Positions 1-9,006 of a stretch of DNA of 58,750 nt are shown here, piece after piece (the stretch's first letter is position 1; each line of letters opens with the position of its first letter). Origin of the DNA: an uncultured Clostridia bacterium (GTDB lineage: Bacteria; Bacillota; Clostridia; UBA1381); contig CAJUFV010000011.1 of NCBI GenBank assembly GCA_910585795.1, forward strand, positions 1 to 58,750, read 5' to 3'. The notes beneath the pieces are model-generated. The model worked only from the letters and a program-made list of their open reading frames with translations, did no database searches and had not been told where the DNA came from. The position numbers and the translations under genes were made by a program.

Positions 1-7
1 AAATACA

Positions 8-32
8 GAAGCTGCCTGACAATGGCAGCTTC
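8..32 (-). terminator. Hairpin downstream of the corrinoid-activator gene
   Basis: A 9-bp inverted repeat (GAAGCTGCC / GGCAGCTTC, 7-nt loop) lies just after the stop codon of the minus-strand gene at 36-1844. The T-run after it on the minus strand is short, so it is a plausible but weak intrinsic terminator. Confidence 0.55.
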
Positions 33-35
33 ATG

Positions 36-1844
36 CTAAAAATTCATATATTCAATATACATTTTCTGAAATTCAGGAATACTGCCGAGAGAAATTTCAT
101 CAGAAATTTTTTTTATATGCTTAATACGGCAGTCAGCATTATTATCTGAATAATATTTTGCGCAGCCTCCCAGCGAGCTGTTGCCCAATATCTTTGTTTT
201 CCCGACAAATTCAGCCGGAAGCAGACCTATACGGCATGCCTTCTCTATTGAAAGTCCATAGCCAAAGCCTCCGGCAAGATAAACCGTATTTATATCTGAA
301 AGCCTTACCCGCGCTCTTTGAGCCAGTGCCTTTATTCCGGCGCAAACCGCTGATTTAGCCATTTGAACCTGTCGTATATCCTGCTGGGTAAAAATCACAT
401 TGTCAGTAAGTCTATATCCATCTGTAAAATATTTTTTCTCCAACAATCCTGTACTGTCAATAATACCTTTATCCAGTAATTCAGAAACAAGCTCAATAAT
501 CCCTGTGCCGCATAATCCAACAGGTTTTTTATCTGCTATAGTTTTTAGTGTCCCTGTTTTTAAATCCACTCCGCATATTGCTCCGTCAACACTGCCTGTA
601 CCGCATGAAATCCTTCCGCCTTCAAAAGCGGGTCCGGCAGCCGTAGATGTGACAATTATTTTTTTATTGTCCCCAACTGCCATTTCACCGTTTGTCCCCA
701 AATCAATAAACATATTAATTTTATCCGAGCAATCAAAATCACACATATACATTCCGCTGACAATATCACCGCCTACAAAGGCAGAAATCCCGCCGTAAAT
801 CACAGTCGGAACTGATGGCAGAGTATTTTCGGTAATCCTGTCAAGAGTTGTTTTCATCGTATCTAAATATTCGCTCTTAAACGGGAATTTACCAAGATTC
901 TCACAAGAATATCCCATAAGCAGATGTATCATTGCCGTATTACCTGCAATCACAATTTTATTTACACTGTCAACATTCTTTGTAAGATTTTTATAACCGT
1001 TTATAAGGGTATATCGTATAAGTGATGACAATTCTCCAATTCTGCCTCGGTTTGCCGCGTCAATACGTGAAAGCACATCCGTTCCAAAACGTCTCTGTGA
1101 ATTTACCGTTTTATACCTTTTTAGTGTCCCCTCTGATGTGATAAGCTCAAACACAACCGTTGTGGTTCCTATATCAATACATATTATTTTTTCTCCATTA
1201 TTCAGGTTGGGCTTATATACATATTCCGCCAGTATTTCAAATTCACCTTTACGTCTTACACTTCTTCTGGGGCAATCAAAATTATTACACCTTGAACAGT
1301 CATGCTGAGCTATAAAAACATTACGGTCAGAAGTAAATTCCAAAATATAGCCCATAGTTTTAACCGGACTAAACATAAACGCCTCTGTTATATTAACGCC
1401 TGCTTTATACGCCTTTGTCTTTTCCAGTATGATTTTTTGTTCAGACAGCGGTATATCCTCCGGCGCTGACATACGTTTTTGTACGCCCAAATTACATTTG
1501 GCACAGTTATATTTTATATAATCAGAGAAAGCATTATCTAACGCAAATAAGAACTCATCAGCCATTGTATCTGCCAGTATACCCTTCATTCCTTCTCCCT
1601 GTTCAAAAAAAGACCTCGAATAATCACTGACCATCTCTCCAACCGATAAAATACAATAGCCTGTCATATTTTCTCTATACATCACCGCATACGGTTTAAT
1701 CAACGCATACAGCTCATTATACATTTCATCGTACCAGCCGGCAATTCTGTCATATATATCATTGCCCGGAAAACATTTCAGTGCTTTCAGAACATTCTCT
1801 TTATCTATTTTTAAAGCAATATCTTTTATTTCAATATTCTCCAT
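36..1844 (-). CDS. RACo-like reductive activator of a corrinoid protein (ASKHA/DUF4445), with B12 methionine-synthase activation-like N-terminus
   Basis: This 602-residue protein has two parts. The C-terminal two thirds (from about residue 215) is an ASKHA-type ATPase domain of the RACo/DUF4445 family, with the phosphate motif IDIGTTT and the glycine-rich runs DLGTNGE and LAGGFG. Such proteins use ATP to drive reduction of inactive Co(II) corrinoid back to Co(I) in B12-dependent methyltransferases. The N-terminal 200 residues do not look like the usual 2Fe-2S ferredoxin domain of RACo; they resemble the activation domain of cobalamin-dependent methionine synthase, followed by cysteine clusters (CAKC, CSRCNNFDC) that could bind an Fe-S centre. 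The likely client is a MetH lacking its own activation domain, but none is in the window. The ATG has a GAGGT ribosome binding site. Family call is firm; the client is inferred. Confidence 0.8.
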   Translation of the reverse strand: MENIEIKDIALKIDKENVLKALKCFPGNDIYDRIAGWYDEMYNELYALIKPYAVMYRENMTGYCILSVGEMVSDYSRSFFEQGEGMKGILADTMADEFLFALDNAFSDYIKYNCAKCNLGVQKRMSAPEDIPLSEQKIILEKTKAYKAGVNITEAFMFSPVKTMGYILEFTSDRNVFIAQHDCSRCNNFDCPRRSVRRKGEFEILAEYVYKPNLNNGEKIICIDIGTTTVVFELITSEGTLKRYKTVNSQRRFGTDVLSRIDAANRGRIGELSSLIRYTLINGYKNLTKNVDSVNKIVIAGNTAMIHLLMGYSCENLGKFPFKSEYLDTMKTTLDRITENTLPSVPTVIYGGISAFVGGDIVSGMYMCDFDCSDKINMFIDLGTNGEMAVGDNKKIIVTSTAAGPAFEGGRISCGTGSVDGAICGVDLKTGTLKTIADKKPVGLCGTGIIELVSELLDKGIIDSTGLLEKKYFTDGYRLTDNVIFTQQDIRQVQMAKSAVCAGIKALAQRARVRLSDINTVYLAGGFGYGLSIEKACRIGLLPAEFVGKTKILGNSSLGGCAKYYSDNNADCRIKHIKKISDEISLGSIPEFQKMYIEYMNF

Positions 1845-1868
1845 AATACATATACCTCATATAGAAAA

Positions 1869-1890
1869 ACAACGGCACCTATGTGCCGTC
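1869..1890 (-). terminator. Intrinsic terminator after the polysaccharide deacetylase gene
   Basis: ACGGCAC/GTGCCGT stem with a 4-nt loop, followed on the minus strand by TTGTTTTT. It separates the deacetylase gene from the corrinoid-activator gene downstream. Confidence 0.75.
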
Positions 1891-1947
1891 CTAAACGAAC
1901 ATATTCAGGACAATTGTCTAGAATATGCTTACTTATTAGTTTAATTT

Positions 1948-2721
1948 TTAAAATTTCCCGTTCGCTCTGTCAAAAACCCACTGTGTAGAAGCAGAAAATT
2001 CCCTGTTCATACGTTTCAGCGGCATATCTGTATTACCGGTAAATCTATTAACACCATAATCAGTACTAAATGAAATTTTATATCCTAGCTGATTTTTTAC
2101 CGCTTTGTCTATTTCTGTTGTATAATATCCATATGGCCAAGAAATACTTGTCACATCAATTCCTGTTATTTTTTTTAGCTTTTCAGCATTATTTTTTATA
2201 TCCGTCAACACATCTGGAATACTTGATTCATTAGTATATATAGCATGCAGATTTTCAACAGGTGTCTGATGAATAGCGTTTGTATGATTTCCTATTTCAA
2301 CAAGACCGCTGTGAGCCATCTCATACGTTTCGTCAGCCGTCAAATATCCATAGCGATTGATGTATGAACCCACAAGAAACATAGTTGCCTTTGCGTTATG
2401 CTTTTGAAGAACCGGAAATATTTCCGTATAAAAATTTGAATAGCCGTCATCAAATGTCAGCAAAAGGATTTTTTTACCGTCAATATCTGATATATTGGCA
2501 GTTGCAAGCTCTGTCGCCGTCATTGTGATATAACCGCAGTCCTTGAAATATTGAATATCATTATCCAACTGCTCAACAGAAACAGTAAAATCTCCCCAGC
2601 GTTCAGGGTCAGATTTTACGCTATGATACATTAGAGCCGCAACATTAGCTGCTGCCTGCACGGATACCGATTCAACAGCTATCATAGTAAATAATAAAAT
2701 TGCCGCAATAAGCTTTTTCAT
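1948..2721 (-). CDS. Secreted polysaccharide deacetylase (NodB domain, CE4-like)
   Basis: A metal-dependent deacetylase acting outside the cell on N- or O-acetylated polysaccharide such as peptidoglycan or xylan; the substrate cannot be told from sequence. The NodB motifs are visible: TFDDGY (catalytic base Asp and metal Asp), the metal-binding NHTNAIH (HxxxxH variant) and SWPYGYY. A signal peptide (KKLIAAILLFTMIA) ends near VQAAA. An ATG lies 15 nt upstream of the chosen start, but it overlaps the GGAGG that serves the downstream ATG, so the MKKLIAA start is preferred. It stands alone, with its own promoter and terminator. Confidence 0.85.
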   Translation of the reverse strand: MKKLIAAILLFTMIAVESVSVQAAANVAALMYHSVKSDPERWGDFTVSVEQLDNDIQYFKDCGYITMTATELATANISDIDGKKILLLTFDDGYSNFYTEIFPVLQKHNAKATMFLVGSYINRYGYLTADETYEMAHSGLVEIGNHTNAIHQTPVENLHAIYTNESSIPDVLTDIKNNAEKLKKITGIDVTSISWPYGYYTTEIDKAVKNQLGYKISFSTDYGVNRFTGNTDMPLKRMNREFSASTQWVFDRANGKF

Positions 2722-2745
2722 TTTCTTAACCTCCATAGCAACTTT

Positions 2746-2774
2746 ATTTTACTATATAATAGCTTATATGTCAA
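2746..2774 (-). promoter_or_regulatory. Sigma-A type promoter of the deacetylase gene
   Basis: Minus strand TTGACA, 17-bp spacer, TAAAAT, ending just upstream of the GGAGG ribosome binding site of the deacetylase gene. Confidence 0.65.
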
Positions 2775-2851
2775 GTTTAATGGAGAATCATCATAAAATT
2801 CCATAAACTCTAGGTATTACACACTTTTGTTTTATTGCCAAATTATACAAA

Positions 2852-2882
2852 AACGTGACTGTTAAATAAAAACAGTCACGTT
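2852..2882 (-). terminator. Intrinsic terminator after the amidase gene
   Basis: Perfect 12-bp stem (AACGTGACTGTT / AACAGTCACGTT, 7-nt loop) running into a T-run on the minus strand, immediately after the amidase stop codon. Confidence 0.85.
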
Positions 2883-2883
2883 T

Positions 2884-3849
2884 TCAATTATTTAAAAAAT
2901 ACTCATCTATACCTTTAGCAATAGCATGACCTATCGCATCACTTGAAGAATTCAAAAGCTCTAAATCACTGATGTTATCAAAAAATCCAATTTCCAGATA
3001 CGCAATCGGCACCGGACATTTATTAAACAAAATAAGGTATTCTTCACCGTCAATAGGCGCATTCTCCGCAAGACCGCTCGCCAAGGCAATATTTGTATTT
3101 AATATCTTCGCAAGAGCATTTGACCTGTCTGCATAATCATATTGTATACCGCTCTGACTATACTGACCGCTCAAACTTATGTAAGAAGTACCGCTGCCTC
3201 CGCCAGCATTTGAATGTATACAGATATACGCCGCCGCATCAGCAGCCTCATGTATATCATTATTTTCAAAACAACAGGAAACACGTCTGTCCATTGACGG
3301 ATTCTGCGCGTTGGACGTTCTTGCCATCCGAACCTCATAGCCCATCTGCTCCAAATACTTCTTAGCCGCAAGCGCATTATTTAAATTTATGTCCGGTTCT
3401 ATATCCCTGTCTCCGTTGCTTATTGGATACCAGCACGACCCATTTTCCGGCACTGTTCCTGTACAGCCGTCTCCTTCACAATTCTCACCAAATGTGCCAT
3501 TTTTATAATGCCGCCATTCTCCCCATTCGCCGCACGCATCATTATACACATACCCTTCCTCAGCTTTTTCTTTGTCTGTCATTAATGATGATTGTTTTCC
3601 ATGCCCCGCGTCAATAACAATAATCATTCTCCCATCTTTACCGGCTGCCATTTTAGCTTTCATGCTGTCTTCCAAGGCAAGCTCACGCAGTCTGTCCGGA
3701 ACCTGCTCAAATACAGTATTATCCTGACGTTGCTTATCCTTACTGCGACCGTTATACACACATATCATGCTGACACACAATATCACAGATAAAAGCAGAA
3801 ACACTACTGCCGCCTTTATCAGTCTCTTTAAGGTTTTATTATTTATCAC
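2884..3849 (-). CDS. Membrane-anchored N-acetylmuramoyl-L-alanine amidase (Amidase_3)
   Basis: Peptidoglycan amidase that cuts the bond between MurNAc and the stem peptide. One N-terminal membrane segment (about residues 12-32) anchors it with the catalytic domain outside. Zinc-site motifs of the Amidase_3 family are present: IDAGHG, the later HSNAGG, and a C-terminal YLEIGF with the catalytic Glu. Between the first and second motifs is an insertion of about 60 residues with several Cys, Trp and Gly (GDGCTG, GSCWYP), longer than the family norm. The start appears to be GTG at 3849 behind a GAGGAAG site. It lies 30 bp after the histidine kinase gene and may be co-transcribed with it. Confidence 0.83.
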   Translation of the reverse strand: MINNKTLKRLIKAAVVFLLLSVILCVSMICVYNGRSKDKQRQDNTVFEQVPDRLRELALEDSMKAKMAAGKDGRMIIVIDAGHGKQSSLMTDKEKAEEGYVYNDACGEWGEWRHYKNGTFGENCEGDGCTGTVPENGSCWYPISNGDRDIEPDINLNNALAAKKYLEQMGYEVRMARTSNAQNPSMDRRVSCCFENNDIHEAADAAAYICIHSNAGGGSGTSYISLSGQYSQSGIQYDYADRSNALAKILNTNIALASGLAENAPIDGEEYLILFNKCPVPIAYLEIGFFDNISDLELLNSSSDAIGHAIAKGIDEYFLNN

Positions 3850-3878
3850 ACTGCTTCCTCAATTCCCGAACGCAAACT

Positions 3879-4895
3879 TTACTGATTATCAATATCATAC
3901 GGAAATGTCACATACATTGTAGTACCCTTTCCAAGTACACTTTTAACATGTATTGACGCGTTATGACAAGCGCATATATGCTTTACTATAGACAATCCCA
4001 AGCCTGTGCCTCCCACATTTTTTGAATGACTTTTATCTACGCGGTAAAAACGCTCAAAAATTCTTTCCGTATCCTCCTTCGGTATACCTATTCCCGTATC
4101 CTTTATAAAAAGCTCCACTCCATCAACTGTTTCACCTACGAAAACAACAATCTTGCCATTTTCCTTATTGTACTTCACAGCATTATCGATGAGATTATAA
4201 ACAAGCTCGCCAATAAGCGTCGCGTTACCCGTTATCACAGCGGGAGTTTTACTGTAATAAATCTGAATCCCCCGCTCTCTGGCCGCTTTTTCCAGAACAC
4301 ATATAGTCTCCTCTGTAATAATGGACAAATCCACTTGTTCAGCATTTTCCAGCCGGGTCTTTTCGTCAAGATTTGAAAGATTTATTATATCATCGATAAG
4401 AACCAGCAGTCTGTCTGACTCCTTCTCTATTTTTTTCCCGAATTCACTTATATCTTCCTGCTTTGCCATTCCGTTATTTATCATCTGCGCATAGCCTGAA
4501 ATAGTAGTCAGCGGTGTTTTCAGCTCATGCGACACATTTGCTGTGAATTCCCGTCTTATTTTTTCCATTTCTGATTTCTGTTTATTCTCATTGTCTATAC
4601 GCTCAAAAAACGGTTTAAGCTCATCATATATTGCCGTGTCTCCTATATTATTTATATCAACACTGTTTATAGTATCCAATATATGCTCTGTAAGACGCTT
4701 TGAAACAAAAACCGCTGCTCCTGCCACAGCCGTCAGTATTATAAGAAATATCATCATTCCCGCTATAATCCAGGATTCTTCAGATATTCCGCGCACCGCA
4801 TTCTTTACAAAAACAGTGAAAAATGCCAAAGCAGCGTTAATTAAACAAATAGATATTACGAATATTGTCAATGTTCTTTTTATCATTTTTCTCAT
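3879..4895 (-). CDS. PhoR-type sensor histidine kinase
   Basis: Two membrane segments (about residues 7-30 and 43-64) with only a short loop between them, so no large external sensor domain. The dimerisation/phosphoacceptor box VSHELKTPLT places the phosphorylated His at residue 123, followed by an HATPase_c domain with N box (NLIDNAVKYN) and G boxes (DTGIGIP, GTGLGLSIV). The ATG overlaps the stop of the response regulator gene (ATGA), showing translational coupling. Because a Na/Pi transporter gene lies just upstream in the same direction, a phosphate-starvation role is likely, but PhoR identity is inferred. Confidence 0.87.
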   Translation of the reverse strand: MRKMIKRTLTIFVISICLINAALAFFTVFVKNAVRGISEESWIIAGMMIFLIILTAVAGAAVFVSKRLTEHILDTINSVDINNIGDTAIYDELKPFFERIDNENKQKSEMEKIRREFTANVSHELKTPLTTISGYAQMINNGMAKQEDISEFGKKIEKESDRLLVLIDDIINLSNLDEKTRLENAEQVDLSIITEETICVLEKAARERGIQIYYSKTPAVITGNATLIGELVYNLIDNAVKYNKENGKIVVFVGETVDGVELFIKDTGIGIPKEDTERIFERFYRVDKSHSKNVGGTGLGLSIVKHICACHNASIHVKSVLGKGTTMYVTFPYDIDNQ

Positions 4896-5557
4896 ATCTT
4901 ATATCCTACATTTCTTACCGTTTCTATACATTTTCCTTTCGCGCCCAACTTATGACGCAAACTTCCGATATGTACATCAAGTGTTCTGCTCTCACCCTCA
5001 AAATGGTAGCCCCATATTTTTTCAAGCAGTATTTCCCTTGTCACAACGGTTCCTCGATGTATGAGGAGATATTTCAGCAATTCAAATTCCTTAAATGTAA
5101 TCACTATCTCTTCACCGTCAATTCTGACATTTCTGCTCTGTATATCCAGCGTAATTCCCTTATAGTCGATTATATCCTCTCCAGTCGCTCCGCTGCGCCT
5201 TAAAACCGCCTTTATACGCGATAATAGCTCCATTACACCAAATGGTTTCGTAATGTAATCATCAGCGCCATATTCAAAGCCTCTAACCTTATCACTTTCC
5301 ATACCTTTAGCGCTTATCATAATCACAGGCAGATTTTTTGTACGCTCATTTTTGCGTATATCCTTAAGTATATCCATACCATCCTTATCAGGGAGCATTA
5401 TATCAAGCAGCACCATAGAAGGCAGTGAAATTTTCAAACGCTCCTCAAAAAGCGACGCGTTTTCAAACCCCTCCGCCTCGAAGCCCGAGGATTTTACAGC
5501 ATAGGTTATAAGGTCTCTTATACCCTCATCATCCTCAACACAATATATTTTACTCAT
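4892..5557 (-). CDS. OmpR/PhoB-family response regulator
   Basis: 221 residues: receiver domain with acidic pocket (EDD), phosphoacceptor Asp52 in LLDIMLP and the conserved Lys in ITKPFG, then a winged-helix OmpR/PhoB DNA-binding domain ending ETVRNVGYKI. It is the partner of the overlapping histidine kinase gene. Context with a Na/Pi symporter suggests control of phosphate uptake. The ribosome binding site is AGGGGGA. Confidence 0.9.
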   Translation of the reverse strand: MSKIYCVEDDEGIRDLITYAVKSSGFEAEGFENASLFEERLKISLPSMVLLDIMLPDKDGMDILKDIRKNERTKNLPVIMISAKGMESDKVRGFEYGADDYITKPFGVMELLSRIKAVLRRSGATGEDIIDYKGITLDIQSRNVRIDGEEIVITFKEFELLKYLLIHRGTVVTREILLEKIWGYHFEGESRTLDVHIGSLRHKLGAKGKCIETVRNVGYKI

Positions 5558-5583
5558 ATCATATCCCCCTGAATATTTTACTG

Positions 5584-7350
5584 CTATTCAATATCTGACG
5601 AAACAGAAAACGGAAGAGCATATTTTTTACTATATGCCACACACTGTTCTTTATATTCATCATTATTTCTTCTGTGGCTCATAACATTGTGTATATCGTA
5701 ATTCTCATCATTAAGCTCAATTATCGCGGCCGCCACATTAGCGCAGTGATCTGAAATTTTCTCAAGAGCGGTTATATAATCAGTAAACACAAATCCCTGG
5801 TCCACCGTGCATCTTCCCTCCTGCATACGTTTTATATGGCGATTTTTAAGCTCGTTTCTAAGTCTGTCAATAATATCCTCCAGCGGCTCAACCTTATTTG
5901 CCAGCTGCACATCATTACCGGAAAACGCACTTATGGTAAGGTCTATTATTTCTCCGACAGCATTTACCATTATTGTTATCTCCTGCCTTGCCTTATCAGA
6001 AAAATGTACCTCCTTATCACGTTTTTCTCTTGCCGTAAATACAAGGTCAGCCGTATAGTCAGTCATCTTTTCAAAATCTGATATTGCGTGAAGCAGTATA
6101 GACACCTTCTGAGCGTCAACAGTATCAAGATTTTCAGCGGAAAGCTTAATAAGGTACGCTCCCAGCGCATCCTCGTAATCATCCGCCGCTCTTTCGGTCT
6201 CAATAATAACCTTATCACTTTTTTCCGAATATTTCGCAACACAATCCTGCGCAAGAGTAAAACTATCCTTTACCATATATGCCATATTAGTTGCCAGCGT
6301 CACACACTGCTCAACAGCAAAGGACGGTGTCTGCAAAAATCTATCATCAAGAATCGCAAACGCGTTTTTCTCCGCCCCTTCTTTAATTGTAAGACGAACA
6401 AGCTTTTCAATAAGCTTTGTGCACGGAAGAAGAACAATTGTTGAAACAACATTAAAAAATGTATGAATAACAGCAATATAAAACGCGCTTATAGATGAAT
6501 TTATAAATGCGAAATGTATTACCGCGTTTAAAGCGTAAAATACTCCCATAAACAATATTGCACTGATAATCTTAATATACAGGTTTGCCACCGCCGCGCG
6601 CTTCGCGTTTTTACTTGTTCCGATACATGAAATCATTGCAGTTACACATGTGCCTATATTCTGTCCCATCAGAATAGGTATTGCGGTCCCAAATGTTATT
6701 TGTCCTGTCGCGCTGAGTGCCTGCAATATACCGACAGATGCCGATGATGACTGAATGATTGCTGTAAGCACAGCTCCCACCAGCAATCCAAGCACCGGAT
6801 TAGAGAACATTACAAGAATATTCGCAAAAGCGGGCGAATCCTTTAATCCGGAAACAGCTGCCGACATGGTATCCATACCAAACATCAGCACTGAAAAGCC
6901 GATAAATATATTACCTATACTCTTTCTCTTATCGCTTTTTGACGCCATCAGCAGTATTATACCTATCAACGCAAGAACAGGTGTAAAATTCTCCGGTTTA
7001 ACTATATTGGCCAGCAGACTGTCACCCTGTACGCCGGACAAGCTCAAAATCCACGCCGTGACAGTTGTACCTATATTGGCTCCCATCATAACGCCTATCG
7101 ACTGCGTCAGCTTCATTATTCCAGAATTTACAAAACCAACAACCATAACAGTGGTAGCTGATGATGACTGTATTACTGCTGTAACAACCGCTCCAAGCAG
7201 TACCCCCATCAACGGATTTGACGTAAGCTTTTCAAGTATTATTTCCAGCTTACCACCGCCCAGCTTTTTAAGTCCGTCTCCCATTACGTTCATGCCGTAA
7301 AGAAACATCGCTAGACCGCCAAACATACTGAATAATTGGAAAATGTCCAT
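5584..7350 (-). CDS. Na/Pi cotransporter family protein with C-terminal PhoU-like domain
   Basis: Inner-membrane phosphate symporter of the NptA/Na-Pi II family. Two inverted repeat halves each carry the QSSSA signature (QSSSATTVMVVG and QSSSASVGILQ), and several hydrophobic helices span residues 1-320. The C-terminal 230 residues are a helical PhoU-like domain (LLHAISDFEKMTDY; ALEKISDHCANVAA), as in many bacterial members. The adjacent PhoB/PhoR-type genes downstream fit phosphate-responsive regulation. Starts at ATG with GAGGTG upstream. Confidence 0.9.
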   Translation of the reverse strand: MDIFQLFSMFGGLAMFLYGMNVMGDGLKKLGGGKLEIILEKLTSNPLMGVLLGAVVTAVIQSSSATTVMVVGFVNSGIMKLTQSIGVMMGANIGTTVTAWILSLSGVQGDSLLANIVKPENFTPVLALIGIILLMASKSDKRKSIGNIFIGFSVLMFGMDTMSAAVSGLKDSPAFANILVMFSNPVLGLLVGAVLTAIIQSSSASVGILQALSATGQITFGTAIPILMGQNIGTCVTAMISCIGTSKNAKRAAVANLYIKIISAILFMGVFYALNAVIHFAFINSSISAFYIAVIHTFFNVVSTIVLLPCTKLIEKLVRLTIKEGAEKNAFAILDDRFLQTPSFAVEQCVTLATNMAYMVKDSFTLAQDCVAKYSEKSDKVIIETERAADDYEDALGAYLIKLSAENLDTVDAQKVSILLHAISDFEKMTDYTADLVFTAREKRDKEVHFSDKARQEITIMVNAVGEIIDLTISAFSGNDVQLANKVEPLEDIIDRLRNELKNRHIKRMQEGRCTVDQGFVFTDYITALEKISDHCANVAAAIIELNDENYDIHNVMSHRRNNDEYKEQCVAYSKKYALPFSVSSDIE

Positions 7351-7430
7351 AACCGCACCTCATTTGTATTCTAATTCTAATTTTAATTATATATAAGGAA
7401 TGTAAAATTGTATTCAAGGTTATCTAAAAT

Positions 7431-7904
7431 TTATGTAAAATCTTTTAAAATCTTCCAGTGCTCAATCAGTCTTTCAAGACTAAACGCGGCATTTGCCGGA
7501 CTTGTTGAAGGCAGCTTTACCGCGCTTTTATCCGGATTATATTTTAAAAATAGCTTATAAGCTGTGTTTCCATTTACAAAAATTTGCCCTATATCTGAAT
7601 TATCCAAAATTATGCTCAAGTCATTGGGAGTAACATTTTTTATAGAACTGTCCGAAGAGCCTTCTATATCACAGCTGTGTATAACATCCCACACAGCAAT
7701 ACTATTTTTCAGTAAAAACTCCTTTTTATCTTTAATAGTTACAGGACATTCCTCATCCATAACAGAAGATGTCACCTTCCAGAAACGATTCCGCGGATGA
7801 CCGTAAAAAAACCTTGTTTCGCGTGATTTCACTGAAGGAAAACTGCCTAATATTAATATACGTGAATTTTTGTCATATATCGGTTCAATTGTATGAGTTT
7901 CCAT
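7431..7904 (-). CDS. DNA-deoxyinosine/uracil glycosylase (UDG superfamily, HDG-like)
   Basis: 157 residues, with motif 1 ILGSFPSVKS and the neighbouring FFYGHPRNRFW, and a C-terminal LPSTSPANA. These are typical of the small family annotated as DNA-deoxyinosine glycosylase, which removes deaminated bases (hypoxanthine, sometimes uracil) in base excision repair. The ATG has a GGAGAGA site. It is divergent from the plus-strand glycosidase gene and monocistronic as far as can be seen. Confidence 0.82.
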   Translation of the reverse strand: METHTIEPIYDKNSRILILGSFPSVKSRETRFFYGHPRNRFWKVTSSVMDEECPVTIKDKKEFLLKNSIAVWDVIHSCDIEGSSDSSIKNVTPNDLSIILDNSDIGQIFVNGNTAYKLFLKYNPDKSAVKLPSTSPANAAFSLERLIEHWKILKDFT

Positions 7905-7988
7905 ATTTATCTCTCCATATCATTTTATTATAATTATAACAGAAATCAGATATTTTTAAAAGATATTTTTACATAATTTAAAAATTCA

Positions 7989-8017
7989 TTGACAATTTTA
8001 TTCGAATAATATATGAT
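7989..8017 (+). promoter_or_regulatory. Sigma-A promoter for the glycosidase gene
   Basis: TTGACA, 17-bp spacer, TATGAT, about 35 bp before the ATG at 8053, which has an AAAGGAA ribosome binding site. Confidence 0.75.
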
Positions 8018-8052
8018 AGCATTATTCATAATATCTGAAAGGAATTAAACTT

Positions 8053-8976
8053 ATGCAAAAAGCTAATGCCCCATTATTTAATGACCCAATACATAACGGT
8101 GCTGCCGACCCGACAGTAATATATAACGAAGAAACCGGAACACATTATATGTTTTACACATCACGCCGTGCCGATGCCGAGGAAGAGGGAGTGATGTGGG
8201 TACACGGCAGCGATATAGGTATCGCTGAAAGTCTTGATAACGGTAATTCATGGCACTACATAGGTATTTGCCAAGGTCTGTCATATGAAAACGGACGCAA
8301 CACATACTGGGCTCCGGAAATACTTAGATATGAAAATCTATATCACATGTATGTCAGCTATGTTCCGGGAATTCCGTCAGGCTGGAAGCATCCCCGATAT
8401 ATTCTTCACTATACATCAGAAAATCTTATTGACTGGCGTTTTGAAAGCAAACTCAACCTTTCCTCCGAAAAAGTTATTGACGCCTGCGTTTTTCGGATGC
8501 CTGACGGTATTTTTAGAATGTGGTACAAGGATGAGGCTCATGATTCACATACATATTATGCCGACAGTCCGGACCTCTATTCCTGGACAGTAAAAGGCTG
8601 TGCAATTGATGACACGGCTCATGAAGGCGTAAATGTGTTTGAATTTTGCGGAAAATACTGGTTAATTACCGACTGCTGGAGTGGTCTTGACGTTTATTAT
8701 TCTGATGATTTGACAAACTGGAAAAAACAAAAAGAGCGTATTTTAGATAAAGGCGGAATCAGAAAAGACGACGGCGTTATAGCTAATCACGCGGATGTCG
8801 CAGTAAACGACGATAAAGCTTATATTTTTTATTTTACCCATCCTGAAAGAAAAGGTAATATGCTGGACGACACTATTGCCGCCGAACGGCGCACATCTGT
8901 TCAAGTGGCTGAGCTTGAGATTAAGAATGGAAAACTTATATGCGACAGAAACAAGGACATATCTGTTAAACTATAA
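8053..8976 (+). CDS. Five-bladed beta-propeller glycoside hydrolase (GH43/GH117-like)
   Basis: 307 residues with no signal peptide, so probably cytoplasmic and acting on imported oligosaccharides. Propeller signs are the opening NGAADPTVIYNE (catalytic-base Asp region), TYWAPEILRYENLYHMYVSY (the WAPE motif found in GH43 and relatives) and repeating blades with YYSDDLTNWKK-type turns. A close family cannot be fixed by eye: GH43, GH117 and GH32/68-like propellers share these motifs. It has its own consensus promoter and a shared bidirectional terminator. Confidence 0.75.
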   Translation: MQKANAPLFNDPIHNGAADPTVIYNEETGTHYMFYTSRRADAEEEGVMWVHGSDIGIAESLDNGNSWHYIGICQGLSYENGRNTYWAPEILRYENLYHMYVSYVPGIPSGWKHPRYILHYTSENLIDWRFESKLNLSSEKVIDACVFRMPDGIFRMWYKDEAHDSHTYYADSPDLYSWTVKGCAIDDTAHEGVNVFEFCGKYWLITDCWSGLDVYYSDDLTNWKKQKERILDKGGIRKDDGVIANHADVAVNDDKAYIFYFTHPERKGNMLDDTIAAERRTSVQVAELEIKNGKLICDRNKDISVKL

Positions 8977-9003
8977 AAAAAGACTGCTTCACAGTCTTTT
9001 TTT
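8975..9003. terminator. Bidirectional terminator between convergent genes
   Basis: A-run, GACTG stem with a 5-nt loop, CAGTC and T-run. It can stop transcription from both the glycosidase (+) and the SLH protein (-). Confidence 0.85.
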
Positions 9004-9006
9004 ATA

